DNA of 64,000 nt from Stenotrophomonas nematodicola (GCF_009467805.1 NZ_WIAY01000005.1:1-64000); one strand, 5' to 3'; shown: positions 27,875 through 38,480, numbered from the stretch's first letter. A program made the numbers and translations. The notes: a model not told the origin generated them from the letters alone.

Positions 27875-28582
27875 TCAGCCGCGGGCTGCCCACCAGGTGC
27901 GCAGCAGCGTACGCAGCGGCGTTGCCTTGAGTTCGCGCCCCTGCACCCAGGCCTGCTGGCGCGTGCGTGCCAGCGAGGCATACAGGCGGCGCGGGCGCGG
28001 CCCGGCCACGCGCGCGGGCCAGTCGCGCAGCAGTTGCTGCCCCCAGCGCTGCGCCACGTCCTGCTCGCCCTGCGCCAGCAATGCGCGTGGCACGGCGGCG
28101 ACGCCGGCCTCGTGCAGTCGCTGCGCCAGGGTCTGCAGCACCACCGGCGTGGTGGTGTCACCGCGGACAGCCGCCTCGAAAATCACCGCCTCCACTGCGG
28201 CCACCGCAGCGGCGTAGGCGCGCAGCGCGGCGAGCGCCTGCGCCGGGTCCACCGGCACGGCACGCGCGTCGATGAGGTCCGGCAGGGTCTGGGCCAGTTC
28301 CGCCCACGGCGCGCGCAACGGTTCCAGTACACGGCCCAGCGGATGCCTGGAGCGCTGGGCGGCCCAGCTGCGCAGCTCTTCGCCCCACCACGCCAGCTTG
28401 GCGTCGGCCGGGGTCGGGTCGCCGCCGATATTGAGGATGTCGTCGAACTCCTGCAGCAGCGCGAACCACGCCACCACGCGGAGGCGCTGTGCCTCCGGCA
28501 CGAAAGGTTCGGCTACCGACCATTCCGGCCAGCGGGTTCGCCACTTGTCCAGGAAGCTGTCCAGGGCGCTGGAAGTTGTCAC
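27875..28582 (-). CDS. Squalene/phytoene synthase-like protein, possibly non-catalytic
   Basis: A 235-residue all-alpha protein of the trans-isoprenyl head-to-head synthase fold. It begins with a GTG at 28582 preceded by AGGA. The first Asp-rich region is LQEFDDILNIGGDPTPADAKLAWW, resembling the first metal motif. The second, usually a NxxRDxxED-type motif in the C-terminal half, is not visible; that region is Arg-rich (RDWPARVAGPRPRRLYASLAR). The length is about 40-60 residues short of classical phytoene synthases. It may be a NDUFAF6-like or other non-catalytic homologue. The next gene in the direction of transcription ends at the M23 gene. No carotenoid genes are nearby. Confidence 0.75.
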   Translation of the reverse strand: MTTSSALDSFLDKWRTRWPEWSVAEPFVPEAQRLRVVAWFALLQEFDDILNIGGDPTPADAKLAWWGEELRSWAAQRSRHPLGRVLEPLRAPWAELAQTLPDLIDARAVPVDPAQALAALRAYAAAVAAVEAVIFEAAVRGDTTTPVVLQTLAQRLHEAGVAAVPRALLAQGEQDVAQRWGQQLLRDWPARVAGPRPRRLYASLARTRQQAWVQGRELKATPLRTLLRTWWAARG

Positions 28583-28601
28583 GGGAAGTCCTTCAAATGC
28601 T

Positions 28602-28657
28602 GTGCGGACCCACGGTCCGCACTTGCCTGGGGAAATGTGCCGACCCACGGTTGGCAC
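28602..28657. repeat. Pair of SMAG-like palindromes
   Basis: Two adjacent palindromes: GTGCGGACC-CAC-GGTCCGCAC at 28602-28622 (perfect nine-base stem) and GTGCCGACC-CAC-GGTTGGCAC at 28637-28657 (one G-T pair). They lie between gph and the phytoene-synthase-like gene, where the transcript would fold into two hairpins. Confidence 0.7.
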
Positions 28658-28690
28658 CTGCCGGAGTGGGTCATCGGCCGGTCGTCCGGT

Positions 28691-29359
28691 CTACCCGCGC
28701 GCGGGCGGCCAGGCGTCGGGGCGCTGCAGCTGCGCGGGGTGTTCGGCCATGCGTTCGGCGCCCCACGCGTGCGGGTCGTCGGCGTCCAGGCGGTAGCCCC
28801 ACAGCGCGGCCACCGAGGCCATGCCGGCGGCGTTGGCAGCGACGATATCGCGCTCGTCGTCGCCGACGTAGATGCAGGTGGCCGGGGCCATCGCCATACG
28901 TTCGGCCGCCGCCAGCAGCGGCAACGGATGCGGTTTGCGCTGGGCCAGCGTGTCGCCGCCGATCAGCACGGCACAGCGCTGTTCCCACCCCAGTTGCGGC
29001 ACGATCAGCCGCGCCAGGTATTCCGGCTTGTTGGTGACGATGCCCCAGCGGCAGCCGGCCGCCTCCAGCGCGTCGAGCATGCCGGCCACGCCGTCGAACA
29101 GCACGGCATGGCGGCCGATCAGGCCTTCATAGCGCTCCAGGAATTCGGGCACGAGCGCGTCACGCTCGGCCTGCCCCAGCTCCGGGAACGCGACCGATAC
29201 CATCGCCCGGGAGCCCTTGGACACCACCGGGCGAAGGACGTCAAGGCTGATCGGAGCACGGCCGCGCGCGCCGAGCATCGCATTGGCGGTGGCCAGCATG
29301 TCCGGGGCGCTGTCCAGCAGTGTGCCGTCCAGATCGAACAGCACCGCCTGCGGGAACAT
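28691..29359 (-). CDS. gph: Phosphoglycolate phosphatase-like HAD hydrolase
   Basis: A 222-residue haloacid-dehalogenase-fold phosphatase. Motif I is VLFDLDGTLLDSAPDM, motif II is in GIVTNKPEY, motif III in RKPHPLPLL and motif IV in YVGDDERDI. The cap sequence and its place directly after ubiG (20 bases apart) are typical of gph in gammaproteobacteria, where ubiG-gph-type pairs occur. It removes phosphate from 2-phosphoglycolate formed by DNA repair. The start is at 29359 (MFPQAVLFD). An upstream in-frame start overlaps ubiG. A relative acting on N-acetylmuramate 6-phosphate is possible. Confidence 0.88.
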   Translation of the reverse strand: MFPQAVLFDLDGTLLDSAPDMLATANAMLGARGRAPISLDVLRPVVSKGSRAMVSVAFPELGQAERDALVPEFLERYEGLIGRHAVLFDGVAGMLDALEAAGCRWGIVTNKPEYLARLIVPQLGWEQRCAVLIGGDTLAQRKPHPLPLLAAAERMAMAPATCIYVGDDERDIVAANAAGMASVAALWGYRLDADDPHAWGAERMAEHPAQLQRPDAWPPARG

Positions 29360-29378
29360 GCCCGCGTGACCTGCGGAC

Positions 29379-30110
29379 TCAGACACCGGCAGCATCGTCC
29401 GGCTTCACGGCATAGGCCAGGTAGTTGATGTCGGTGCGGCTGCTCAGACGCGCGCGGTTGCGCCACGGCTCATAGGCCATGCCGCTGACATCGCGCAGGG
29501 TGAAGTCGGCCTCGCGCAGCCACTTGCCGAGTTCGGCCGGCTTGATGAAGTCCTGGTAATGGTGCGTGCCCTTGGGCAGCAGCCGCGCTACGTACTCGGC
29601 ACCGACGATGGCCACCGCAAACGCGGCCGGGGTGCGGTTGACGGTGGACAGGAACAGCTGGCCGCCGGGCTTGAGCAGGCGGTGGCAGGCGGCGATGATC
29701 GCGCCCGGGTCGGGGACGTGCTCCAGCATTTCCATGCAGGTGACCACATCGAAGCTGCCCGGCTGTTCGGCGGCCAGGTCCTCGGCGGCCTGCAGGCGGT
29801 AGTCCACCGTGACGCCAGACTCCAGGCTGTGCAGCCGCGCGACCTTGACCAGTTCCGGGGCCAGGTCGATCGCGGTGACCTCGGCGCCTTCCTTGGCCAG
29901 TGCTTCGCTGAGCAGGCCACCGCCGCAGCCGATGTCCAGCACCCGTGCGCCACGCAGCGGTACGCGGCTGGCCACGTACTGCAGGCGCACCGGGTTCAGG
30001 GCGTGCAGCGGCTTCTGCGGGCCGTCCGCATCCCACCAGCGGTTGGCGAGTGCGGCGAACTTGTCCAGTTCGGCCTGATCGAAATTGGTGGAAGCGTGGG
30101 GGGCGTTCAT
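29379..30110 (-). CDS. ubiG: Ubiquinone biosynthesis O-methyltransferase
   Basis: A 243-residue SAM-dependent methyltransferase catalysing two O-methylation steps of ubiquinone synthesis. The N-terminal signature [23 protein letters not shown] and SAM motif [20 protein letters not shown] are clear, with [12 protein letters not shown] and [15 protein letters not shown] later. AAGGA is five bases before the ATG at 30110. It lies between the deaminase gene (upstream, 16 bases) and gph, probably one transcription unit. Confidence 0.95.
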   Translation of the reverse strand: MNAPHASTNFDQAELDKFAALANRWWDADGPQKPLHALNPVRLQYVASRVPLRGARVLDIGCGGGLLSEALAKEGAEVTAIDLAPELVKVARLHSLESGVTVDYRLQAAEDLAAEQPGSFDVVTCMEMLEHVPDPGAIIAACHRLLKPGGQLFLSTVNRTPAAFAVAIVGAEYVARLLPKGTHHYQDFIKPAELGKWLREADFTLRDVSGMAYEPWRNRARLSSRTDINYLAYAVKPDDAAGV

Positions 30111-30126
30111 GGGGATCCTTGGTGCA

Positions 30127-31470
30127 TCAAGCACGGATGTGGCGGATGCGCTCGCGCCACTGGCGCGCGTTGGCGACGATCGCCGCCGTGTCCATGCCAA
30201 CCAGTTCGCGCTGGACCAGCTTGGGCTGGCCGGCAATCCAGACATCACTGACCTGGTGGCGGCCGGCGGCGTAGACAAGCTGCGAGAGCACATGGTGGAG
30301 CGGCTGGGTTTCCAGCGCGGACAGGTCCACGCAGACCAGGTCGGCCTGCTTGCCCACCTCGATCGACCCGATGCGGTCGCCAAAGCCCAGCGCGCGTGCA
30401 CCGCCCAGGGTGGCCGCGCGCAGCGTGGTGGCCGCGTCCAGCGCGGTGGCATCGTTGGCCACGGCCTTGGCGAGGATCGCCGCGGTGCGGTTCTCGCTGA
30501 ACATGTCCAGATCGTTGTTGCTGGCGCAACCGTCGGTGCCGATCGCCAGGTTCACGCCGGCGCGCTGCAGGGCGCAGGCCGGACAGAACCCGGAGGCCAG
30601 CTTGAGGTTGGATTCGGGGCAATGCACCACGCTGACGCCACGCTCGGCGCACAGGTGGATCTCGGCCTCGGTGAGCTGGGTCATGTGCACCGCGATCAGG
30701 CGGTCGTTGACCAGGCCCAGGCGGTCCAGGCGCGCCAGCGGGCGCTGGCCGTGCAGCTTGATTGAATCGCTGATTTCCTGCGCGGTTTCATGCGTGTGCA
30801 GGTGGACCTGCATGTCCAGCTGGTCGGACAGCATGCGCACGCGCTCGAAATTGGCGTCGTTGACGGTGTACGGCGCGTGCGGCGCGAACGAGGTGCCGAT
30901 CAGCGGATCGTTGCGCCACTGGTCGTGCAGCTCGCCGGCCTTGGCGAAGTACTCGTCGTCGGTCTTTGCCCAGGCAGTAGGGAAATCGATGATCACCGCG
31001 CCAACCAGGGCGCGGAAACCATGCTGCTTGTAGACGGCCGCCTGGACGTCGGAGAAGAAGTAGTTTTCGTTGGCGCAGGTGGTGCCGCCACGCAGCATCT
31101 CGGCGATCGCCAGCGTGGTGCCGTCGGCCACGAACTCCGGCCCGATCACCGCCGCTTCCACCGGCCAGATGTGCTGCTGCAGCCACACCATCAGCGGCAG
31201 GTCGTCGGCGACGCCGCGCAGCAGGGTCATCGGGTTGTGGGTGTGCGCGTTGACCAGGCCCGGCATCAGCGCCGCGTCCGGGCGTGACACGGTCTGCATC
31301 GGCGCGAAGCGCGCACGCGCCTCGGCACGCGGCAGGATCGCGATGATCTCGCTGCCACGGATGGCCACGGCATGGTCTTCCAGCACCACCGCATGCGGCT
31401 CGATCGGGACCACGTAACCGGCTTCGATCAGCAGGTCACAGGCTTCGGGAATGCGTGCGGTGTCGGTCAT
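30127..31470 (-). CDS. mtaD: TRZ/ATZ family hydrolase, 5-methylthioadenosine/SAH deaminase-like
   Basis: A 447-residue amidohydrolase. The metal motifs are [52 protein letters not shown] and [14 protein letters not shown]. This set is that of MtaD-type deaminases acting on methylthioadenosine and S-adenosylhomocysteine. S-adenosylhomocysteine is the product of UbiG, encoded directly downstream, which fits. The ATG at 31470 begins [11 protein letters not shown]; the longer frame upstream runs into repeats. Guanine or other aromatic deaminases are possible alternatives. Confidence 0.87.
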   Translation of the reverse strand: MTDTARIPEACDLLIEAGYVVPIEPHAVVLEDHAVAIRGSEIIAILPRAEARARFAPMQTVSRPDAALMPGLVNAHTHNPMTLLRGVADDLPLMVWLQQHIWPVEAAVIGPEFVADGTTLAIAEMLRGGTTCANENYFFSDVQAAVYKQHGFRALVGAVIIDFPTAWAKTDDEYFAKAGELHDQWRNDPLIGTSFAPHAPYTVNDANFERVRMLSDQLDMQVHLHTHETAQEISDSIKLHGQRPLARLDRLGLVNDRLIAVHMTQLTEAEIHLCAERGVSVVHCPESNLKLASGFCPACALQRAGVNLAIGTDGCASNNDLDMFSENRTAAILAKAVANDATALDAATTLRAATLGGARALGFGDRIGSIEVGKQADLVCVDLSALETQPLHHVLSQLVYAAGRHQVSDVWIAGQPKLVQRELVGMDTAAIVANARQWRERIRHIRA

Positions 31471-31545
31471 GCGGGCTCGCTGAGGCAGGGGGGATGCAGC
31501 GGAGGGGCGGCGGTGTGCCGGCGACACGCCGGGGACATGCCGTCT

Positions 31546-31679
31546 GTAGAGCCGGCCGTTGGTCGGCTGCCGTTCGCGACGCGCGTTCAGACCCCGCCAC
31601 CAGCAGCCGACCAACGGTCGGCTCTACCCGTATCCGATCGTTGGTCGTGGGCAACAGCCGACCAGCGGTCGGCTCTGCC
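31546..31679. repeat. Cluster of three SMAG (GTAG) elements
   Basis: One copy in one orientation (31546-31571, GTAGAGCCGGCC-GTT-GGTCGGCTGC) and two in the opposite (31603-31627, and 31654-31679, which is degenerate at its CTAC end). The core CCGACC/GGTCGG is conserved in all. They fill most of the gap between mtaD and efp. GTAG tetranucleotide heads with this palindrome are characteristic of S. maltophilia REP elements. Confidence 0.8.
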
Positions 31680-31700
31680 GTCATCCGACCGTGGGGCGGA

Positions 31701-32270
31701 TTACTTGCCGGCGCGTGCGGAGTATTCACCCGAGCGGGTGTCGACCTTGATGATTTCATCCTGGTTGACGAACAGCGGCACGCGGACCACGGCGCCGGTT
31801 TCCAGGGTGGCCGGCTTGCCGCCACCGCCCGAGGTGTCGCCACGGACGCCCGGATCGGTTTCGGTGATCTTCAGTTCGACGAAGTTCGGCGGCTGGACGA
31901 AGATCGGCTCGCCATTCCACAGGGTGACGATGCAGGATTCCTCACCCTTGAGCCACTTGTCCGCGCCGCCCATGCCGGCCTTGGTGGCCTGGACCTGCTC
32001 GAACGACTCCGGGTCCATGAAGTGCCAGTACTCGCCGTCGGTGTACATGTAGTTCATGTTGGTGTCGACGACGTCGGCCTTTTCCACGTCATCGGTGGCC
32101 TTCATGGTCATTTCGACCACGCGGCCCGACTTGATGAAGCGGTACTTCATGCGGGTGAAGGCCTGGCCCTTGCCCGGCTTGACGTACTCGGTCTCGGTGA
32201 TGACCGCCGGTTCATTGTTGACCAGGATCTTCATCCCGTTCTTGACATCGTTCATGCCAACAGTGGCCAT
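31701..32270 (-). CDS. efp: Elongation factor P
   Basis: A 189-residue translation factor that relieves ribosome stalling at consecutive prolines. Lys34 stands in [13 protein letters not shown] at the tip of domain I, the residue beta-lysylated by EpmA/EpmB in E. coli. Three OB-like domains follow ([15 protein letters not shown], later [28 protein letters not shown]). The ATG at 32270 has AGGAG nearby. Divergent epmB, starting 100 bases away, supports the modification route. Two perfect palindromes lie in its leader (32294-32311 and 32331-32348). Confidence 0.97.
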   Translation of the reverse strand: MATVGMNDVKNGMKILVNNEPAVITETEYVKPGKGQAFTRMKYRFIKSGRVVEMTMKATDDVEKADVVDTNMNYMYTDGEYWHFMDPESFEQVQATKAGMGGADKWLKGEESCIVTLWNGEPIFVQPPNFVELKITETDPGVRGDTSGGGGKPATLETGAVVRVPLFVNQDEIIKVDTRSGEYSARAGK

Positions 32271-32293
32271 GCTGAAACTCCTGAATGGGCAAA

Positions 32294-32348
32294 CGCCGCG
32301 CAGGCGCGGCGAGCCGGATAGAATGGAAAACCCACCGGCACCGGTGGG
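32294..32348. promoter_or_regulatory. Two perfect palindromes between efp and epmB
   Basis: CGCCGCGC-AG-GCGCGGCG at 32294-32311 and CCCACCGG-CA-CCGGTGGG at 32331-32348 each have a perfect eight-base stem and a two-base loop. On the minus strand both are followed by T runs (TTT, TTTT) and look like intrinsic terminators in the efp leader. They could also be operators in the divergent control region. Confidence 0.5.
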
Positions 32349-32370
32349 GTGACTCGTTTTTCTGACCGAC

Positions 32371-33399
<1,029 letters not shown>

Positions 33400-33465
33400 G
33401 GGCGTGGGCGGGAATAAGGGGCATCGGCGGACAGGTGATGACTACTGGTCATCACGACGTCCACG

Positions 33466-35592
33466 TTACCGGCCCGCCTCGATCATCTGCACCACCTCGG
33501 TCGCGCTGACCGGGTGGCTCAGCCAGTAGCCCTGGCCCAGGTCGCAACCGCGCTGGCACAGCAGGTCGAACTGCACTTCCTGCTCGATGCCTTCGGCCAC
33601 CACGGTGATGCCCAGCGCGTGGGCCATCGCGATGATCGCCGTGGTCAGCGCCAGGTCGTCCGGATCGCGCTGCATGTCGGCAACGAAACTCTTGTCGATC
33701 TTGACCCCGTCCACCGGCACCTGGCGCAGGTGGCTGAGCCCGGAGAAGCCGGTGCCGAAGTCGTCCAGCCACACCTTCACGCCGGTGCGGTGGAGCTTGT
33801 CCAGCAGTGCGGCGGCCAGCATCTCGTCGCCGATCACCGCCGTTTCGGTCAGTTCCAGATGCAGGCGCGAGGCGGGCAGGCCGGTATCGCGCAGGCAGTC
33901 GGCGACCAGGGTGGGCAGCTCGCCACCGCGCAGCTGGCGCGGCGACACGTTGACCGACACGAACAGGCCGTCACTGTCGGCACCGTGTGGCCACTGCACC
34001 GCCTCCATGCAGGCCGCGCGCAGCACCTTGGGACCGATTACTTCGATCAGGCCGCTCTGCTCGGCCACTTCAATGAACACCGACGGCGGGATCGTGCCCA
34101 GCGTCGGGTGCTGCCAGCGCAGCAGGACTTCGACGCCCACCATGCGGCGGTCGCGGGTGCGGAAGATCGGCTGGTACACCAGCCGCAGCTCGCCGCGTTC
34201 CCAGGCGCCACGCAACTCCTGCTCCATGTGCACGCGCCGCTCGACCGCGTGGTCCATGGCACGGCTGTAATAGCGATAGCAGTTCTTGCCGGCCATCTTG
34301 GCCTGGTACATCGCGATGTCGCCATTCTTCAGCAGCGTGGTCGCGTCGGCGGCATCGTCGGGGAACAGGGTCACACCGATGGAGGTACCCAGGAACAGCT
34401 CCCTGCCCTGCACCACCAGCGGCTTGCCCAGCTCGCGCACCAGGATCTCGGCCAGGTGGCGCGCGGTGGCCGCGACGTCGCCATCGCCGATCAGGATCAC
34501 GAACTCATCGCCACCAAAGCGCGCCAGCAGGGCCTCGTCGCCACCGGCCTGCGTCACCGCCGCGCTGATGCGCTGGGCGAACTGCAGCAGGGCCTCGTCG
34601 CCGGCCTCATGGCCGAGGGTGTCATTGACGCGCTTGAAGTCGTCGATGTCGGCAAACAGCAGCCCGAGCCGATGACCGGAGGCGCGCGCGGCCATCAGGC
34701 GGTGATCCAGCGCTTCGCGGAACGCCAGGCGGTTGGTCAGGCCGGTCAAGGCATCGGTATAGGCCATGTGCCGGACCTCGCGGTCGTGCCGGGCGATGGC
34801 CTCGCTCATCCGCCCGAACGCACGCACCAGCTCGCCGACCTCGTCCCTGCGCGAGCTTTCGCGCAGCTGCACCTGGTAGTCGCCCGCTTCGATCTGGCGC
34901 GCGGCGGCGGCCAGCCCGCGGATCGGGGTGACCAGGGTGCGCTGCACGTAGATGATCACCACCACGCCGATCCCCACCAGCAGACCCAGCATCAGCAGCA
35001 GCCAGCCGAGGTGCCGCTTGCCCACCTGCTGCAGGCGGTCGCCGAGGGTCTGGTTGGCGCGTTGCTCCATCGCCTGCACGTCGTCCAGCGCCATGCCCAC
35101 GCGGACACCGCCGATGCGCTGGTTGCCGATCATGATCGGCATCGCGTTGTCCAGCACCTTGGGCGACTCCTGCACCACCAGCTGGCGGGCGCCCTTGGCC
35201 CCTTCGGCCAGCGGGTCGGTCATGGCACGGCCGAAGCCCAGCACCTCCACCGATCCGTCATGGATCAGGCGGCCATCGGCGTCGAACACCAGCACATAAC
35301 GCACCACCTGCTGCCGCGAGGTGTTGCGCACCAGCGCGCCGACCTGCTCCAGGTCGTTGTAGTAAAGCGGATTGGCCAGCGCATCGGAGAGCTCGCGCGC
35401 CAGAGCCTCGCCACGACTGCGTACGCTGCGGTCGAACAGACCGTGGATCACGCTGCCACTGAGGTGCTTGACCTCATCCTGCATGGTGGCCTGGCGCCCC
35501 AGCACGACCGCCACGATCGCCACCACCACCAGCATGGCACCGCTCATCGCCAGCACGAAACGTGCCTGCATTCCGGAACCCAACGGCCTCAT
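33466..35592 (-). CDS. Membrane-bound GGDEF-EAL protein (c-di-GMP synthesis/degradation)
   Basis: A 708-residue protein. An N-terminal helix (about 8-35) is followed by a periplasmic region of about 150 residues, a second helix (LGWLLLMLGLLVGIGVVVIIY), a HAMP-like segment, and a GGDEF domain with intact RFGGDEFVIL. A C-terminal EAL domain has EVL in place of EAL (VGVEVLLRW) but keeps the later LELTET, DDFGTGFSGLSHL, KIDKSFV and VAEGIEQE, so it is probably an active phosphodiesterase. The ATG at 35592 overlaps the stop of the upstream binding-protein gene as ATGA. The two genes appear to form one sensing unit: periplasmic binding protein plus c-di-GMP effector. Confidence 0.92.
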   Translation of the reverse strand: MRPLGSGMQARFVLAMSGAMLVVVAIVAVVLGRQATMQDEVKHLSGSVIHGLFDRSVRSRGEALARELSDALANPLYYNDLEQVGALVRNTSRQQVVRYVLVFDADGRLIHDGSVEVLGFGRAMTDPLAEGAKGARQLVVQESPKVLDNAMPIMIGNQRIGGVRVGMALDDVQAMEQRANQTLGDRLQQVGKRHLGWLLLMLGLLVGIGVVVIIYVQRTLVTPIRGLAAAARQIEAGDYQVQLRESSRRDEVGELVRAFGRMSEAIARHDREVRHMAYTDALTGLTNRLAFREALDHRLMAARASGHRLGLLFADIDDFKRVNDTLGHEAGDEALLQFAQRISAAVTQAGGDEALLARFGGDEFVILIGDGDVAATARHLAEILVRELGKPLVVQGRELFLGTSIGVTLFPDDAADATTLLKNGDIAMYQAKMAGKNCYRYYSRAMDHAVERRVHMEQELRGAWERGELRLVYQPIFRTRDRRMVGVEVLLRWQHPTLGTIPPSVFIEVAEQSGLIEVIGPKVLRAACMEAVQWPHGADSDGLFVSVNVSPRQLRGGELPTLVADCLRDTGLPASRLHLELTETAVIGDEMLAAALLDKLHRTGVKVWLDDFGTGFSGLSHLRQVPVDGVKIDKSFVADMQRDPDDLALTTAIIAMAHALGITVVAEGIEQEVQFDLLCQRGCDLGQGYWLSHPVSATEVVQMIEAGR

Positions 35593-36512
35593 TCCACTTC
35601 CATCCGCACGCGTGCCCAACCCTGTTTCAATTCATCCAGCCGGTGCTGCATCTGCGCATCCACCCGATGGAACCCGGACGTACCAAAGAACTTTTCCAGC
35701 GCATCCTGCGCGTGTGGATCCGATGCTGCATCCAGCAGCACCTGCTGCAGGCGGTCACGCACCTGCGGGTCCAGACCGGCGCGCACCATTTCCACGCCGC
35801 GCGGATACGGCTCGGTACGGTGGATGACCCGGAAATCGCGCCGGAAGACCGGTGGAACGCGCTTGTCGTCCCCCCAGTCCACGCTGCTGACCGCCCCGGC
35901 ATCGACCAGCCCCTTGTGCACCAGGGTGGCGATGTTCAGCTCGGACCGCGCGAACACGTAACCCACCGTATCGGGCGCGGCCGTGTCGTTTGCCGAGTGC
36001 AGTATCTCCGGGGTCATGCCGTGTTCGAGCAGGGTCATCACCGGGACCAGGTACGCACTGGTGGACGCCACGTTCTGCAGGGCCACGGTGCGCCCGGTCA
36101 GGTCTTCCAGGGTGCGGACCGGGCTGTCCCGGCGCACGAAGAACACGGTGTGGTACTCGCGCACCCCGCTGCGCTCGGTCAGCAGCAACGGCTGTGCGCC
36201 GCTGCGCATGCCCAGCGCGACGGCGGTGCCGGAGGTCTCTGTCACCCAGTCCACGCGGCCGCGACGCAGGTAGCTGCCCATGCGCTGCGAGTCGCTGGCC
36301 ATCAGAATGCGGCCTTCGGTGATGCCCACATCCCGCATGCGCGGCACGACGTAGTCCAGCAGGGGCTGCAGCTGCGCATAGTGTGACTTGGGATCATCGC
36401 TTATCCGTCCCAGCACCAGTACGTTGGACGGCCCCGCCGATGCCGGACCGACCGCCAGAGCGATGGCCAGACACAGCAGTCCCCCCTGCAGCAGCCATCG
36501 CAGTACTGACAC
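35589..36512 (-). CDS. PhnD-like periplasmic substrate-binding protein
   Basis: A 307-residue protein with a signal peptide (cleavage near AVGPASA) and the PhnD/phosphonate-binding fold: LLDYVVPRMRDVG, DSQRMGSYLRRGRVDWVTE, VFFVRRDSPVRTLEDLTGRTVALQNVASTSAYLVP and SVDWGDDKRVPPVFRRDF. Such proteins bind phosphate, phosphite or phosphonate in ABC systems. No permease or ATPase gene is adjacent; instead the gene overlaps a GGDEF/EAL gene (ATGA). It is therefore more likely a ligand sensor that passes a signal to the c-di-GMP enzyme than a transport component. The ligand is unknown. Confidence 0.88.
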   Translation of the reverse strand: MSVLRWLLQGGLLCLAIALAVGPASAGPSNVLVLGRISDDPKSHYAQLQPLLDYVVPRMRDVGITEGRILMASDSQRMGSYLRRGRVDWVTETSGTAVALGMRSGAQPLLLTERSGVREYHTVFFVRRDSPVRTLEDLTGRTVALQNVASTSAYLVPVMTLLEHGMTPEILHSANDTAAPDTVGYVFARSELNIATLVHKGLVDAGAVSSVDWGDDKRVPPVFRRDFRVIHRTEPYPRGVEMVRAGLDPQVRDRLQQVLLDAASDPHAQDALEKFFGTSGFHRVDAQMQHRLDELKQGWARVRMEVE

Positions 36513-36573
36513 GCGTCATTGCTCCCCCGAGATATCGAAACAGCGTACCCGAAAAAGTGAGAACTGCGTCAGA

Positions 36574-37341
36574 TCATTGAGGCTTGCCTGCGGCCAGGCG
36601 TGCCATCCGCTGCGCATCGGACAGGATGCCGCGCAGCAGGCGCACTTCCTGTTCGCTCAGTTCGGTGCGCAGGAACAGGCGGCGCAGTTTGCGCATCGCC
36701 GATTCGGGCGCGCGGCCCTTGTGGAAGTCGATGTCGTCCAGGGTGTCGCCGAGCTGGCCGAACAGGCCCTCGACCTGGGCATGGCTGGCCGGCTCCTCGC
36801 GGAAGCCCGGCTCGGCCGGCGCGGCGGCGCTGACGCCCCCCAGGCTGGCCATCCTCAGCTCATAGGCCAGCACCTGCACGGCGGCCGCCAGGTTCAGGGA
36901 ACTGAAGTCGGGGTTGGAGGGAATATGCACGGCCAGGTGGCAGAGCTGCAGCTCTTCGTTGGTCAGGCCGGTACGCTCGCGGCCGAATACAAAGGCCACT
37001 TCGGCCGGCTCGGCGGCCTTGGCCAGGGCGCGCTGCGCGGCAACGCCCGGCAGCAGCTCCTCCAATTGGACCCGGCGCGCACGTGCGGTGCAGCCGAGCA
37101 CCAGCCGGCAATCGGCCACGGCGTCGGCCAAGGTGGCGACCACCGGGGCGTCGCCGAGGACGTCCTCGGCGCCGGCCGAGCGCCGGAAGGCCTCTTCGTT
37201 GAGGGGCTTTTCAGGGGCCACCAGCACCAGGCGGCCCAGGCCCATAGTCTTCATGGCGCGCGCGGCGGCCCCCATGTTGCCGGGGTGCTGGGTGCCGACG
37301 AGGACGAATCGGATGCGGGACGGAGCGGTTTCAATGGACAT
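36574..37341 (-). CDS. trmJ: tRNA (cytidine/uridine-2'-O-)-methyltransferase TrmJ
   Basis: A 255-residue SPOUT methyltransferase acting on position 32 of the tRNA anticodon loop. Signatures are RIRFVLVGTQHPGNMGAAARAMKTMG, the C-terminal knot region VAFVFGRERTGLTNEEL and the AdoMet loop IPSNPDFSSLNLAAAVQVLAYEL. A C-terminal extension of about 90 residues is typical of TrmJ. The start is the ATG at 37341. It is divergent from suhB, with 119 bases between the two starts. Confidence 0.94.
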   Translation of the reverse strand: MSIETAPSRIRFVLVGTQHPGNMGAAARAMKTMGLGRLVLVAPEKPLNEEAFRRSAGAEDVLGDAPVVATLADAVADCRLVLGCTARARRVQLEELLPGVAAQRALAKAAEPAEVAFVFGRERTGLTNEELQLCHLAVHIPSNPDFSSLNLAAAVQVLAYELRMASLGGVSAAAPAEPGFREEPASHAQVEGLFGQLGDTLDDIDFHKGRAPESAMRKLRRLFLRTELSEQEVRLLRGILSDAQRMARLAAGKPQ

Positions 37342-37460
37342 GAACAGGCCAGACGCGAGCAGGACAGCCACAAATGGTAAACTGTGCGACCGGCCTCTGC
37401 GCCGGGACCGCTCTTTTCCCCCGCCAAACCCCATCTCTGCCTTTACGGGAGCTTTTCGCC

Positions 37461-38288
37461 ATGCAGAAACCCGCCGTCACCGTCATGGTCAAGGCCGCCC
37501 GCCTCGCCGGCAACGTCCTGTTGCGCAACATCAACAAGCTCGAGGCGTTGAACGTCGTGCAGAAGGGGCGCATGGACTATGCCAGTGAAGTCGATGCGGA
37601 CGCGGAAAAGGTCATCGTCAAGGAACTCAAGCGCGCCTATCCCGAGTACGGGATCATGGGCGAGGAAGGTGGCGTGCAGGGCGTCAACCGTTACATGTGG
37701 GTCATCGACCCGCTGGACGGCACCAGCAACTACCTGCGCGGCTTCCCGCACTACTGTGTGTCCATCGCCCTGGTCGAGAACGGCGAGCCGATCGACGCGG
37801 TGATCTTCGACCCGCTCCGCAATGAACTGTTCACCGCCAGCCGCGGCGCCGGCGCGGTCTTCAACGACCGCCGCATCCGCGTGGCCGACCGCAAGGACCT
37901 GGCCGGCGCGATGATCCACACCGGTTTCGCCCCGCGCGAGCGCGCGCGCAGCAGCGCCCAGCTGAAAGCCGTGGATGCGCTGCTGGTGCACGCCGAGGAC
38001 ATCCGCCGCACCGGTTCGGCGGCGCTGGACCTGGCCTACGTGGCCTGTGGCCGTGCCGATGCGTACTTCGAAGCCGGTGTGAAGGCCTGGGACATCGCCG
38101 CCGGCGTTCTGCTGGTCCGCGAGGCCGGCGGCCGGGTCTGCGACTTCAAGGGTGCCACCCCGGCCCGCATGGACAGCCGTGGTCCGGAGACCCAGCAGAT
38201 CGTGGCCGGCAACGTGAAGAACACCGAGATCCTGCAGAAGGTGCTGGTGAACACGGGCTACGCTGCCGAGTTCGACGCGAAGTTCTGA
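37461..38288 (+). CDS. suhB: Inositol-1-monophosphatase SuhB
   Basis: A 275-residue phosphatase of the inositol monophosphatase family. Metal ligands lie in [25 protein letters not shown] and AWDIAAG. In E. coli SuhB also joins the rRNA transcription antitermination complex with NusA. The start has a weak purine-rich site. The gene is divergent from trmJ and ends before a good terminator (38313-38339). Length is normal. Confidence 0.94.
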   Translation: MQKPAVTVMVKAARLAGNVLLRNINKLEALNVVQKGRMDYASEVDADAEKVIVKELKRAYPEYGIMGEEGGVQGVNRYMWVIDPLDGTSNYLRGFPHYCVSIALVENGEPIDAVIFDPLRNELFTASRGAGAVFNDRRIRVADRKDLAGAMIHTGFAPRERARSSAQLKAVDALLVHAEDIRRTGSAALDLAYVACGRADAYFEAGVKAWDIAAGVLLVREAGGRVCDFKGATPARMDSRGPETQQIVAGNVKNTEILQKVLVNTGYAAEFDAKF

Positions 38289-38312
38289 TCGACTGCACCG
38301 GCACCCGCCCGG

Positions 38313-38339
38313 AAACGGCGCCCTCTGGGCGCCGTTTTT
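38313..38339 (+). terminator. Terminator after suhB
   Basis: AACGGCGCCC and GGGCGCCGTT form a 10-base stem around TCT, followed by TTTG. It ends the suhB transcript. Confidence 0.8.
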
Positions 38340-38480
38340 GTTTGGGCGTACCTGAAAGACGCGACCCGCCCAGCATCCTCGATCCTCGGCTGGGCAGGAC
38401 GGCGTGGTCAGTGGGTCGGTGGCGGAACACGGGTGGGCCCCGTAGGGACCCGTCGGTCGTCTCCCGCTGCGACGCAAACG

